The notes under the pieces: model-generated | Told to the model about the DNA's origin: nothing | What the model saw: the letters and a program-made list of their open reading frames with translations, nothing else | Databases searched by the model: none | Shown: piece after piece, positions 25,950 through 34,959 of the stretch | Layout: every line of letters begins with the position of its first letter | Position numbering within the stretch: the stretch's first letter is position 1 | Assembly: GCA_964387145.1 (NCBI GenBank) | Contig: CAYLVM010000004.1 | Coordinates: forward strand, 1-62,947 | Origin: JAMBLL01 sp964387145 | Lineage (GTDB): Bacteria > Actinomycetota > Acidimicrobiia > Spongiisociales > UBA5794 | Direction of reading: 5' to 3' | Length of the DNA: 62,947 nucleotides | Made by a program: the position numbers and the translations under genes

Positions 25950-27248
25950 ATGACCGACCTCGACGATTCCCTCCATGCTGCACTGAGCGAAGTTCCCGAG
26001 TCGCTACTCGATAGAGACGAGAGGGCAGTTCTGACGGACGCGCTGGCATCGACCGCCGTCTTGAGAGGAATCGAAGCCACATCGAAGGTCGTCGTATTCG
26101 TCGGCCCATCCGGAGCAGGACGGTCCTTCCTGTTCAACCGTACCGTCGGCGTTCAGGCATCTCCCGAGGGGGTGTTGCGACCAACGACGACCGCGATCAT
26201 CGTTGCAGGTACCAACCCACCTTCCCGGTTCACCATCGATGGAGTGGCCGTGGCGACCCCCAACGCTCCTCCGGGGTTGACGTTTCTCGACACCCCGAGC
26301 TGGGAGCACGACCGCAGCAGCGTCACCGGAGCCCTTTCTGAGGCCGATCTTGCGGTTCTCGTCGTGTCCCCACGCAGATACGCCGATGCTTCGGTCACCG
26401 AGTTGTGGATGGAGCTGGAAGACACGCAGAAGGTGATCGTGCTGAATCGGGCACCCGGGAGCGCGGGTGCCAGGGACGAGATCGTCGAGTCGATCCATGG
26501 CATCTTCGGTACCGCCCCGATCGTCGTCCAAGAGGGTGCCGATGATCTCGGGCATCTTTGGAGCACCCTCGAGGATCTTGCCGACACCTCATGTGTACTT
26601 GCTCGCCGCAGGATCATGGCGCGATGTGTGTCGAGCGCCGCGAGGTTCGTCGCACGTGCCACGACGCACAACGCGTGGCAGATCGAGGCGGTCCGTTCCA
26701 CCGTCCAAGCAGCGGCAATGCCCGTGAGCAACCGCGAGTCCTTGAGCGTCCACGACAGCTGGATCGCGACGAAGCAATCCATGGTGGAGTCCGTTGCGCG
26801 GCGCATCAGAGATCGTGACGACGACGTGGTTCGCGGCTCGGGAACACTGCTTGCCCGGAGAATCCTCGATCGCCTCGGGCCGTGGGACGAGTCGGTACTC
26901 GACGGCGACCTCGACGCATGGAGAGATCGATGCGTCAACCTCCACGAGGCAGCAGCGTCGATGCGCTGGCGCCGAACATCGGGAAGGCAGTTGATCGAGC
27001 GGCTGAGTTGGAAGTCGGCGATCAATGACGACGTCGTCCAATCCAAGCGCTTCCTTCGCATCATGGGCAAGGAGTTTCCGACCGTCGCAGGGGCGGTCCG
27101 AGAGGAGTTGTTCATCCTCCTCGAAGGCTCGATCGAAGAACGACGGGTTCGCTGGCTCGATGTGTTGGCCGAGCTCGGGGAGTATCGACCCGGGGTTCTG
27201 ACCACGCTTGCAGACTCCTTGGACGACGAGTACCGATCCGATGGCTGA
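25950..27248 (+). CDS. Dynamin-like GTPase A (degenerate G4)
   Basis: 432 residues. The P-loop GPSGAGRS lies at 52-59. G2/switch I is RPTTTAII and G3 is FLDTPSW. The G4 position reads LNRAPG rather than NKxD, so guanine specificity is uncertain. The C-terminal 250 residues look helical (VARRIRDRDDDVVRGSGTLLARRIL) with no clear membrane segment. The arrangement resembles bacterial dynamin-like proteins that act in pairs at the membrane. Its stop overlaps the next gene by eight bases (ATGGCTGA). Confidence 0.65.
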   Translation: MTDLDDSLHAALSEVPESLLDRDERAVLTDALASTAVLRGIEATSKVVVFVGPSGAGRSFLFNRTVGVQASPEGVLRPTTTAIIVAGTNPPSRFTIDGVAVATPNAPPGLTFLDTPSWEHDRSSVTGALSEADLAVLVVSPRRYADASVTELWMELEDTQKVIVLNRAPGSAGARDEIVESIHGIFGTAPIVVQEGADDLGHLWSTLEDLADTSCVLARRRIMARCVSSAARFVARATTHNAWQIEAVRSTVQAAAMPVSNRESLSVHDSWIATKQSMVESVARRIRDRDDDVVRGSGTLLARRILDRLGPWDESVLDGDLDAWRDRCVNLHEAAASMRWRRTSGRQLIERLSWKSAINDDVVQSKRFLRIMGKEFPTVAGAVREELFILLEGSIEERRVRWLDVLAELGEYRPGVLTTLADSLDDEYRSDG

Positions 27249-28143
27249 TCTTCGGGAACTCTTCGATCTGGTCGACATTGCCATCGCCCGGTCCGACGGC
27301 GTGCTCGACGAGGAGCAGCGCAGGGACATCGCAGCGATGGCGCGGAGCGCACGGCGCAGATCCGGGTTTCTCGGTGAGGTCCTTGTCGTGGCCCTCGCGG
27401 GTGGTACCGGTTCGGGTAAGTCCTCGCTGCTCAACGCTTTGGTCTCGTGTGATGTCGTCGACGTCGGAGTGGTCCGTCCGACCACCCGACACGCGGTTGC
27501 CGTCATGCCTCACGACGCTTCGGTCGATCTGGGCACCGTGATCGAGGATCTATCCGTCGGAGAAGTGCTCACCTCGACATCTTTGCGTACCACCGTATTC
27601 GTCGACCTCCCTGACTTCGACAGCATCGAGGCGGCACACCGCAACATCGTCGAGGAGGTGCTTCCCACGGTCGACGCCGTCATTTGGGTGGTCGACCCTG
27701 AGAAGTACGCGGATCCTGTGATTCACGCCGAGTTCCTCGATCCGTTGGCGAGATACGCCGACCAATTCATATTCGCGTTGAACCACTCAGACCGTCTTTG
27801 CGGGTCCGTCCCTGTCGTAATGGACCATCTCGTTTCGCTTCTTCGTGCCGACGGTTACCCGGATCCGGAAGTCGTCGCGACGGTTGGGTCGGCACCGGTC
27901 GACATCGATGATCTCGAGGCCGTGATCGCCCGGAGGTTCGACGCCAAGGTCACAGCTCTCACGAAGCTTGCCGTCGATTTGAGGTCGATCGCCAACGATG
28001 CCTGGCGATCGTGTCGGTCGCGTGCCGAATCTTCAGACGGCGATGCCAAGGTCGGTGCGGAACTTGCAGCGGCGACATTCGTATCGTTGGGCATCGAAGC
28101 CTACGATTTTCAGAGTTCGATCAGAAGAGGTGAACGTGGCTGA
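27241..28143 (+). CDS. Dynamin-like GTPase B
   Basis: 300 residues from the ATG at 27241. The P-loop GGTGSGKSS lies at 54-62, then the switch-I threonine in RPTTRHAVAV, G3-like FVDLPDFDS, WVVDPEKYAD, and G4-like LNHSD. It is shorter than typical dynamins because only about 80 residues follow the GTPase domain. It overlaps genes on both sides by eight bases, so A, B and the MscS channel should be made in fixed proportion. The role is unknown; a membrane-stress function is inferred from the channel. Confidence 0.7.
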   Translation: MADLRELFDLVDIAIARSDGVLDEEQRRDIAAMARSARRRSGFLGEVLVVALAGGTGSGKSSLLNALVSCDVVDVGVVRPTTRHAVAVMPHDASVDLGTVIEDLSVGEVLTSTSLRTTVFVDLPDFDSIEAAHRNIVEEVLPTVDAVIWVVDPEKYADPVIHAEFLDPLARYADQFIFALNHSDRLCGSVPVVMDHLVSLLRADGYPDPEVVATVGSAPVDIDDLEAVIARRFDAKVTALTKLAVDLRSIANDAWRSCRSRAESSDGDAKVGAELAAATFVSLGIEAYDFQSSIRRGERG

Positions 28144-29017
28144 GTCCATCGGTGAGTTCCTATCGACGTTGTGGACCGAGAGAGGGTTCGAGATTCTCGC
28201 GACTGTTGGAACGCTCGTCGGAGCGGTGATCCTGATCGTTGCCATCCGCCGGGCCCTCGATCGATGGAAGCAGCGGGTCACCGTCAGGCTGATGGAGTCC
28301 GAGGCGTACGACGACCGCGAACGAGGGCAGCGACTCGTGACCCTCACCGACGTCGCCAGGCTCGTGACGAGCATCGTCGTGTGGGCGGTCGTCGTCCTCA
28401 CCATCATGGGCATCTGGGGCATACCGATGACTCCGTTCGTCGCCGTTGGCGCGACGATCGGCATCGCGGTCGGTTTCGGTGCCCAGGACGTGGTCCGTGA
28501 TGTGATCGCAGGATTCTTGATCCTGCTCGAGAACCAGTACGCGATCGGCGACGTCGTCACGATCGCAGGCGTCGATGGAACAGTGGAGTCGATCCGACTT
28601 CGCACGACAGTGCTTCGGGACATCTCGGGCAACGTCCATCACGTTCCCAACGGCCAGATCAAGGTCGCATCCAACCTCACATCTGACTTCGCGAGATACG
28701 TTGCGGACATCCCGGTGTCCTACGACACCGACATCGACCGCGCCATGGAGGTGATCCTCGACGAAGCGATGGCGATGGCAGCGGCTCCGGAGTGGGCCAA
28801 GAAGTTCGTGGAGGAGCCAGCGATGCTCGGAGTGAATGAGCTCGCAGACTCATCGGTGAACATTCGGCTGCTGATGACCGTTGTGACCGAGGACCGGTGG
28901 TCGATCAAGCGCGAGTTCCTACGGAGGATCAAGAACCGGCTGGACGATGAGCAGATCGAGATCCCCTACGCGTACATGAACGTCGTCATTCAGGGTGATC
29001 GGCCAGATCCGGCCTGA
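28136..29017 (+). CDS. MscS-family mechanosensitive ion channel
   Basis: 293 residues from a GTG at 28136 with AGAAGAGG five bases upstream. There are three membrane segments (about 18-36, 75-95, 100-125). The pore helix and beta domain show VGATIGIAVGFGAQDVVRDVIAGFLILLENQYAIGDVV, the MscS hallmark. The C-terminal domain ends in PYAYMNV. It should open on membrane tension and release solutes. Co-translation with two dynamin-like GTPases is unusual. The last 32 bases overlap the convergent lipid kinase gene. Confidence 0.9.
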   Translation: MAESIGEFLSTLWTERGFEILATVGTLVGAVILIVAIRRALDRWKQRVTVRLMESEAYDDRERGQRLVTLTDVARLVTSIVVWAVVVLTIMGIWGIPMTPFVAVGATIGIAVGFGAQDVVRDVIAGFLILLENQYAIGDVVTIAGVDGTVESIRLRTTVLRDISGNVHHVPNGQIKVASNLTSDFARYVADIPVSYDTDIDRAMEVILDEAMAMAAAPEWAKKFVEEPAMLGVNELADSSVNIRLLMTVVTEDRWSIKREFLRRIKNRLDDEQIEIPYAYMNVVIQGDRPDPA

Positions 29018-29921
29018 GTACGAGAACCGCGTTTGGCGCCGGGCGTACCTCGAGTCGAGACGCGTCGCCGAGCAACTCGCCATCTGCCTGGAACGGAGCC
29101 GCAGGCTCAGCATCCAAGGCCAGAAGATCGTACCCGGACCAGAATCTGATGCCGGTTGCCTCACGGTGTCGTCGTCGCAGCACAGCCCTCCCGAAGATCT
29201 CGGTTGCATGGACAACAGAGAGGCTATTCGCTGCGAGTGTTGCGATCCCATCTGGTGGATCTGGAGCGAGGTGGAGGGGGACCTTGCCGAAGTACGTGTA
29301 GGGGTTGTGCACCTGGGTCAGGGCGACGACAGCGTCGAAACGATCACCATCACACTCGATTCGCAGGTTCGGGTACTCCGTCCTCCAGTTCGTGAGGAGC
29401 CTTGTCACCGCTGTCGTCGCGTAATGGACCCCGCCGAAGCGCGATTTGGCGAAAGGACGCGCCTCTGCGACCGAGACGACGTCTGCGTCGAATCCGATGC
29501 CGAGCGAGAACGTCGCGAAGCGTGTGACGTGGCCGAAGGCGGTGTCCGCGTCGACTCTGACCATGTCCGTGGGAACGGGCGAGTACTCCGTTGCTGCTTG
29601 GGCAGCCGCCCTCGGTTTCTTGGGGATGCCGAGGATGCGAGCCAGGACGTTGGTGGTGCCGGCAGGTATCAGGCCCAGTGCCGTGTCGGATCCCTCCAGA
29701 GCGTTCGCGACGTGGTGTGTCACGCCATCGCCGCCCATGGCGAAGACGGCGTCGATACCGGACTCGGCCGCCCGTCGGGTCGCAACGCCGGTCTCGAGTG
29801 CTGAGATCGGCCACTCCGTCGTCAGGTCGAAGCCGTCCTTGAGGGTGTTCACGACCTCGCGGTAGAGGCCACCGGTGAACTGTGAGGCAGAGGGGTTCGC
29901 TATGAGCAGGGCAGTGGCCAT
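28986..29921 (-). CDS. Diacylglycerol kinase-family lipid kinase
   Basis: 311 residues. N-terminal ALLIANPSA, the nucleotide loop AMGGDGVTHHVANAL (near 61-75), GLIPAGTTNVLARILGIP, and the C-terminal PFQADGELLGD are the DAGK catalytic-domain signatures. It should phosphorylate diacylglycerol or a related lipid at the membrane. It lies 43 bases downstream of the receiver protein on the same strand. The substrate among DagK, YegS or sphingosine-kinase-like proteins is not resolvable. Confidence 0.87.
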   Translation of the reverse strand: MATALLIANPSASQFTGGLYREVVNTLKDGFDLTTEWPISALETGVATRRAAESGIDAVFAMGGDGVTHHVANALEGSDTALGLIPAGTTNVLARILGIPKKPRAAAQAATEYSPVPTDMVRVDADTAFGHVTRFATFSLGIGFDADVVSVAEARPFAKSRFGGVHYATTAVTRLLTNWRTEYPNLRIECDGDRFDAVVALTQVHNPYTYFGKVPLHLAPDPPDGIATLAANSLSVVHATEIFGRAVLRRRHREATGIRFWSGYDLLALDAEPAAPFQADGELLGDASRLEVRPAPNAVLVLRPDLADHPE

Positions 29922-29964
29922 CGGGCAAGCCTACGCCGCAGATAGGGTCACTTTCGGGCTTGGT

Positions 29965-30333
29965 TCAGCCTGCGAGGAGTTTCTCGACCTGGATGCGAAG
30001 GTCGAGCGGACGGAACGGCTTGGTCATGAAGGAATCGGCCCCACCGCGTGCGGCACGATCAGCCATCTCCGGCTGGGCGTGGGCAGTGAGGACGAGGACC
30101 TTGAGGTCGGCCGTCTCGGGATCCTCACGAAGATGTCGGAGAACTTCCCAGCCATCGAGGCCCGGCAGTCCGATGTCGAGGACGACTGCATCGGGTCGCT
30201 CCTGGCGGATGGCGTCGAGTCCCTCGGGACCGTCGCTTGCCGAGCGCACTTCGACGCCGAGCACTCTGAGGCAAACTTCGATCAGTCTCCTGACCGATGC
30301 CGAATCTTCGATGACGAGTACTTGTTGTTCCAC
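29965..30333 (-). CDS. Single-domain response regulator (CheY-like)
   Basis: 122 residues from a GTG at 30333. It is a complete receiver domain: acidic pair E9/D10, phospho-acceptor D53 (VVLDIGLPGLDG), T83 and K105 (TKPFRP). No output domain or DNA-binding part is present and no histidine kinase lies nearby, so it probably acts through protein contacts. The frame stays open far upstream, antisense to the dehydrogenase gene, which is not coding. Confidence 0.88.
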   Translation of the reverse strand: MEQQVLVIEDSASVRRLIEVCLRVLGVEVRSASDGPEGLDAIRQERPDAVVLDIGLPGLDGWEVLRHLREDPETADLKVLVLTAHAQPEMADRAARGGADSFMTKPFRPLDLRIQVEKLLAG

Positions 30334-30396
30334 AATGACACTATCGGCGGGTTTCGAGAAGACTTCACAAGTTCCTTCGTGATCTGTATTCAGCAC

Positions 30397-30415
30397 ATGT
30401 ACATGCACATACGTA
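30397..30415. promoter_or_regulatory. Palindrome cluster upstream of P5C dehydrogenase
   Basis: ATGTACAT followed at once by GCACAT and TACGTA forms a run of short palindromes in the 120-base divergent region, about 40-55 bases before the dehydrogenase start. This could be an operator. No partner regulator is identified. Confidence 0.35.
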
Positions 30416-30453
30416 CTCTTGCTGTGGACGCCTATCGATCTCGAGGAGACACC

Positions 30454-32004
30454 GTGCTGAATCCGTACCTCACAGAGCCGTATTCCGACTTCTCGGACCC
30501 CACGAATGCTGAGGCGTATCGCCGCGCCCTGGCCACCGTCGAGCAGGAACTCGGGGAGCGGTCCCTTCTCGTGATCGGGGAAAAGCACGTCGATACGAGA
30601 GCAACGATCGAGTCGGTCAACCCGGCCGCGCCGGACCAGCACGTGGGCACCTCTGCTGCGGCTTCCACCGCGCATGTCGATGAGGCTCTCGACGCTGCGT
30701 GGGCGGCGTACCCCGACTGGTCGGGGCGGACGGCGGAGGAACGCGCCGGCCTGATCTATCGCGTGGGAGACCTCATCGCGGAACGGAAGTTCGAGTTCGC
30801 AGCCTGGCAGACGTTCGAGGCAGGAAAGAACTGGGCAGAGGCGGAGGCCGACGTCGCCGAAACGATCGATTTCTGTCGCTACTACGCGCTCCAGTCGTTG
30901 CGGCTCGCCGAACCGGTCGACCTGGCACCGTGTCCGGGTGAGGTGAACGAGGCGTGGCTCCAGGCGCTCGGCGCAGGCGTGGTGATACCGCCGTGGAACT
31001 TCCCGCTGGCGATCCTCGTAGGGATGACCATCGGGCCGGTTGTGGCAGGCAACACCGTCGTCGTCAAGCCTGCGTCCAACACTCCGCTCGTGGGCTGGGG
31101 TTTCATGAAGGTGCTCGAGGATGCCGGGCTGCCGCCGGGTGTCGTGAACTATCTGCCGGGTTCGGGTGGCGAGATCGGTGACTCGCTCGTCGACCACCCG
31201 CGCACGAGGTTCGTCAACTTCACCGGCTCGAAGGAAGTCGGGCTCCGAATCGGGGAACGCTCGGCCAAGGTCCATGAAGGCCAGAAGTGGCTCAAACGTT
31301 CCTATATGGAGATGGGAGGCAAGGACGCCCTCATCATCGACGACACATGCGACCTCGATGCGGCTGCCGCCGATGCTGTGGCATCGGCTTTCGGCTTTCA
31401 GGGCCAGAAGTGCTCGGCGTGTTCACGCCTCATCGTCTTCGAGTCCGTCCACGACGCCGTACTCGACAAGGTCGTAGACATCGCATCACGACTCAGCGTC
31501 GGCCCGCCGCGTGAGAACCACGCGATGGGGCCCGTGATCTCGGCCGCACAGCACGCGTCGATCCTGTCCGAGATCCAGCGCGGTCTCGATGAGGGGAATC
31601 TCGTCATGGGGGGCAAGCCGATCGATCGCGACGGCGGCTACTACATCGAACCGACGGTGTTCGACGCTGTGGATCCCAATGCGCGCCTTGCGCAACACGA
31701 GATCTTCGGCCCTGTGCTGTCCGTGATCACTGTCAAGGACTTCGATGAAGCGCTCTCGGTGGCCAACGGAACGGAGTTCGGCCTCACCGGTGGCGTGCAC
31801 TCGAACGACGAGCGTCGGCTCGAACGGGCCAAACGTGAGTTCCACGTCGGGAACTTGTACCTCAACCGCAAGATCACCGGTGCCCTCGTCGGCATCCAAC
31901 CGTTCGGCGGGTTCAACATGTCGGGGAGCAACGCCAAGGCGGGAGGACCGGACTACCTCCGCCTGTTCATGGAGATGAAGACGGTCAGCCGAAAGATGAC
32001 GTAG
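30454..32004 (+). CDS. rocA: L-glutamate gamma-semialdehyde (P5C) dehydrogenase
   Basis: 516 residues, the normal length for RocA/PutA-type dehydrogenases. The GTG at 30454 has AGGAG about six bases upstream. NAD-binding and catalytic parts are visible: VIPPWNFPLAILVGM, FTGSKEVGLRI, MEMGGKDALII, the catalytic Cys in FGFQGQKCSACSRL, and IFGPVLSV. The enzyme oxidises the semialdehyde from proline or arginine breakdown to glutamate. No proline dehydrogenase is nearby. Confidence 0.9.
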   Translation: MLNPYLTEPYSDFSDPTNAEAYRRALATVEQELGERSLLVIGEKHVDTRATIESVNPAAPDQHVGTSAAASTAHVDEALDAAWAAYPDWSGRTAEERAGLIYRVGDLIAERKFEFAAWQTFEAGKNWAEAEADVAETIDFCRYYALQSLRLAEPVDLAPCPGEVNEAWLQALGAGVVIPPWNFPLAILVGMTIGPVVAGNTVVVKPASNTPLVGWGFMKVLEDAGLPPGVVNYLPGSGGEIGDSLVDHPRTRFVNFTGSKEVGLRIGERSAKVHEGQKWLKRSYMEMGGKDALIIDDTCDLDAAAADAVASAFGFQGQKCSACSRLIVFESVHDAVLDKVVDIASRLSVGPPRENHAMGPVISAAQHASILSEIQRGLDEGNLVMGGKPIDRDGGYYIEPTVFDAVDPNARLAQHEIFGPVLSVITVKDFDEALSVANGTEFGLTGGVHSNDERRLERAKREFHVGNLYLNRKITGALVGIQPFGGFNMSGSNAKAGGPDYLRLFMEMKTVSRKMT

Positions 32005-32034
32005 CGGTTCGCGAGGCTGGCGCCTCGCGAACCG
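32005..32034. terminator. Strong hairpin terminator after P5C dehydrogenase
   Basis: A perfect 13-pair stem (CGGTTCGCGAGGC/GCCTCGCGAACCG) with loop TGGC starts at the first base after the stop codon. No U tract follows. It separates the convergent dehydrogenase and nuclease genes. Confidence 0.6.
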
Positions 32035-32119
32035 GATACCTGGAAGATTCGCGAATAGGAGCAGTCGTTCACCGTTGACCGACGAAGCGCAAGCATCCAG
32101 AAACTGCCCCGGTTTCCGA

Positions 32120-32147
32120 CTGTGAACTGTGATCTGTGAGCTGTAAA
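32120..32147. repeat. Heptamer tandem array CTGTGAN (4 copies)
   Basis: Four consecutive seven-base units: CTGTGAA, CTGTGAT, CTGTGAG, CTGTAAA. The 13-base core GTGAACTGTGATC occurs again, reverse-complemented, at 62793-62805. Lies between convergent genes. Confidence 0.7.
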
Positions 32148-32197
32148 CCCATCGATCACATTCACCTATTCGCTGTTCTTCTGGGTGCTTGGCGGTC

Positions 32198-33130
32198 CTA
32201 CTTGCCGGTGTAGGTGTACCAGATCACGGCGTTGCCAAGGGTGTCGGAGACGATCACGGTGTCTCCGCCGTTGGACCATACGGGTGTGTCCGAACACCAC
32301 TTGATACTGTCGGGCGGACCGCCGTCACAGCCTGTCACGACCGTGACGGAGTCTCCAGGGGCCAACACCGTGTTCTTGGGGAACGTGAGTCGGTTCGACG
32401 AGCTCTCGTCCCGCAGCGTCCATCCACTGAACGACACCCTGCCGTACCCCTCGTTGATGAACGTGACGTACTCCTGATCGAGGGCATCGTCGTCGGGTCC
32501 TTGCGGATCGAACTGGATCTCCCCGACACGCACCACGGGCCGATCGGCACGGATAGCTTCGCCATCGCCGCAGACGATCGTGCCCCACATTCCCTTCCCG
32601 GACTGGTAGGCACGCGCTTCGATGTCCTTCAGGTCGCTTTGGAACGGGCCACCGTTCTGAACTGCCAGGGCGTTGCCGTCGGCGACGAGCGTCGCGTTGA
32701 GGAACTCGGCACCTGTGTCGGTTTCCAGATAGGCGTATCTCAGCAGCCGTCCGAACTGGTCGACGTCGGTCTCACCTGCGACGAGTACGAGTTCACGGTT
32801 GGTGACCTGAGCGGCGAGGAGAGCGCTCGCCTCTGGACCCCAGCACTCGTTGAGTTCCGGGGCGTTGATGCCGTCGAGGCGAACGATGACCTCGCTGCCG
32901 GCGATGAGCATCGAGAGGGTGTCTCCGTCGGTGACGGCGGTCACCGTACCGACCTCCCGATCCTCAACAGGGGGAAGCGTCGGAGTCGTCGTCGTAGCGG
33001 ACTCACCGAGTGGAATCGTGGTCGTCGATGTCGTGCTCTCCTCGAACTCAGGGGGCAACGGACGTGTCGAGGTACACGCAGCCGCCACAAGAGCGATCGC
33101 TGAAATCAGCGGGATGATTCGTCTCCACAT
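32198..33130 (-). CDS. Secreted thermonuclease-like lipoprotein with lamin-tail domain
   Basis: 310 residues. Lipobox VAAACTS, a Thr-rich spacer (about 25-55), then a staphylococcal-nuclease domain (about 60-190). This retains VTDGDTL, the catalytic Arg and Glu in VRLDGINAPE, and the second Arg in QFGRLLRYAYL. The C-terminal 100 residues (FINEGYGRVSFSGWTLRDE...VWSNGGDTVIV) form a lamin-tail domain. It should degrade extracellular nucleic acids. No ribosome site precedes the ATG, and a TATACC box lies about 10 bases upstream, which suggests a leaderless transcript. Confidence 0.83.
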   Translation of the reverse strand: MWRRIIPLISAIALVAAACTSTRPLPPEFEESTTSTTTIPLGESATTTTPTLPPVEDREVGTVTAVTDGDTLSMLIAGSEVIVRLDGINAPELNECWGPEASALLAAQVTNRELVLVAGETDVDQFGRLLRYAYLETDTGAEFLNATLVADGNALAVQNGGPFQSDLKDIEARAYQSGKGMWGTIVCGDGEAIRADRPVVRVGEIQFDPQGPDDDALDQEYVTFINEGYGRVSFSGWTLRDESSSNRLTFPKNTVLAPGDSVTVVTGCDGGPPDSIKWCSDTPVWSNGGDTVIVSDTLGNAVIWYTYTGK

Positions 33131-33145
33131 GACACAACGGTATAG

Positions 33146-33163
33146 CGAGTTCTCACGAACTCG
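33146..33163. promoter_or_regulatory. Perfect inverted repeat in divergent promoter
   Basis: CGAGTTC and GAACTCG with a TCAC spacer. It lies next to the TATACC box of the nuclease gene and 53 bases before the SDR start, where a dimeric regulator could control both. A TetR-type regulator is encoded at 40901 in the same cluster. Confidence 0.45.
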
Positions 33164-33216
33164 TTGCATCCGAATCCTAGAGTGAGCGGACATCGTCGAT
33201 TCGAGAGGAAACAACT

Positions 33217-33981
33217 GTGGAGAATACGCTCGACCTCACCGGCAAGGTGGCACTCGTCACCGGTGGTAACCACGGGATCGGTCTCGGCATGGCCGAGGGC
33301 ATGGCAGCAGCAGGCGCCTCCGTCGTGATCTGGGGTAGGAACGAAGTCCGTAACGCCGAAGCGATGGATCGTCTCGCGCTGTTCGGCGGTGAATCTCTGG
33401 CACTTCGCGTGGACGTAGCCGACGAGCAAGCGGTCGTCGATGGGTTCCAAGCCACGGTCGATGCGTTCGGAGCAGTCGATGCTGTCTTTGCGAACGCCGG
33501 AGTCGGCGCCGGTGCAACGGCGTTTCACGAGATGACGACCGAGGAGTGGCGTTGGATCTTCAACGTGAACATGGAAGGCGTGTTCTGGACGTTCCGCGAG
33601 GCGGTCAAGCACATGAAGTCGCGAGGATCGGGGTCCCTCGTCGTGACGTCGTCGATCTCGGCAGACATGGGGTTCCCACGTGGCGAGCACTACGCGGCGA
33701 CGAAGGCGGCAGTGCGAGCCTTGATTCAGGGGATCGCCGTTGAGTACGGAAAGTATGGGATACGCGCGAACGCCATCTCACCGGGATGGGTCATCACCGG
33801 GATGACGGATGGATTCCTCGAAGGTGAGCGGTTCGAGGCAACCGTCAAGCCGCGGATTCCTCTCGGACGGTGGGGTTCACCTGAGGATTTCGGAGGTATC
33901 GCCGTCTATCTCGCATCGGATGCGTCCCGATGGCACACAGGTGACACGATCACCATCGACGGTGGCTACCTCAAGAAGTAG
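33217..33981 (+). CDS. Short-chain dehydrogenase/reductase
   Basis: 254 residues from a GTG. NAD-binding TGGNHGIGLGMAEG, NAG in FANAGVG, catalytic Ser in VTSSISAD, YAATKAAV, and the C-terminal GDTITIDGGYLKK. It resembles 3-oxoacyl reductases and sugar/steroid dehydrogenases of the classical family. It is the first gene of the lipid-degradation cluster, so a hydroxyacyl or sterol substrate is likely but unproved. Confidence 0.85.
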   Translation: MENTLDLTGKVALVTGGNHGIGLGMAEGMAAAGASVVIWGRNEVRNAEAMDRLALFGGESLALRVDVADEQAVVDGFQATVDAFGAVDAVFANAGVGAGATAFHEMTTEEWRWIFNVNMEGVFWTFREAVKHMKSRGSGSLVVTSSISADMGFPRGEHYAATKAAVRALIQGIAVEYGKYGIRANAISPGWVITGMTDGFLEGERFEATVKPRIPLGRWGSPEDFGGIAVYLASDASRWHTGDTITIDGGYLKK

Positions 33982-34034
33982 GTCGTTTCCATGGTCCTAG
34001 AATCGGCTCACCGGAACCGACAAGCGAGGAAACC

Positions 34035-34949
34035 ATGATCACCTTCGATGAGCAGGTTGCGATCGTCACAGGAGCGGGCCAGGGGCTCGGCCGTTCACAC
34101 GCCCTCGCACTGGCCGCCAGAGGCGCCAGGGTCGTCGTCAACGATCTTGGCGGGGCACGCGATGGCACCGGTGCTTCACGGACCGCCGCAGAGGCCGTCG
34201 TCGCTGAGATCGAGGCCGGCGGAGGCGAAGCCATCGCGAACGCCGCAGACGTCACCGATGTCGCTGCCGTCGACGAGATGATCGCAGAGGCGATCGACAG
34301 GTGGAGTCGTGTGGACATCCTGGTCAACAACGCAGGCATCCTTCGGGACAAGTCGTTCGCCAACATGGATCAGGCCGACTTCGATCTGGTCGTCAAGGTT
34401 CACCTCACCGGGACAGCGATCTGTACGAAGGCGGTGTGGGGCCACATGCGCGACCGTGGGTACGGCCGCATCGTCGTGACGACGTCATCATCGGGTCTCT
34501 ACGGCAACTTCGGTCAGGCGAACTACGGCGCGGCGAAGATGGGCGTCGTCGGACTCATGAACACCTTGCGGGCCGAGGGAGCGAAGTACGACATCAGAGT
34601 CAACGCCCTTGCGCCGGTCGCTCACACCAGAATGACCGATGACCTCCTCCCCGATGAGGCGAAACGGCTGCTCGCGCCGGAGGAGGTGACTCCCGCGGTG
34701 CTGTTCCTCGTTGCGAAGGACGCTCCCAACGGCATGATCCTTGCGGCAGGCGCCGGAGGATTCGCAGCTGCTCGCATCGTCGAAACAGAGGGCATCTGGC
34801 TCGAGCCGGGGGAGCGAACGCCTGAAGTGATCGCGGCCAGGATCGACGACATACTCGATCCCGCGGGCCAGCGTGAGTACACGGCCGGAGGGGAGCAATC
34901 GATGAAGTTCGTCGGAAAGGCGATGGAAGGTATGCAGGGCGCTGGATGA
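34035..34949 (+). CDS. SDR of the multifunctional-enzyme type (3-hydroxyacyl-CoA dehydrogenase-like)
   Basis: 304 residues. TGAGQGLGRSHALALAARGARVVVNDLGG, NNAGILRDKSF, SSSGLYGNFGQANYGAAKMG and VNALAPVAHTRMT match the dehydrogenase half of peroxisomal multifunctional enzyme type 2. That enzyme oxidises (3R)-hydroxyacyl-CoA, including bile-acid and branched-chain intermediates. It is followed after ten bases by a thiolase, the next step of beta-oxidation. Confidence 0.87.
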   Translation: MITFDEQVAIVTGAGQGLGRSHALALAARGARVVVNDLGGARDGTGASRTAAEAVVAEIEAGGGEAIANAADVTDVAAVDEMIAEAIDRWSRVDILVNNAGILRDKSFANMDQADFDLVVKVHLTGTAICTKAVWGHMRDRGYGRIVVTTSSSGLYGNFGQANYGAAKMGVVGLMNTLRAEGAKYDIRVNALAPVAHTRMTDDLLPDEAKRLLAPEEVTPAVLFLVAKDAPNGMILAAGAGGFAAARIVETEGIWLEPGERTPEVIAARIDDILDPAGQREYTAGGEQSMKFVGKAMEGMQGAG

Positions 34950-34959
34950 GGAGAGCATC

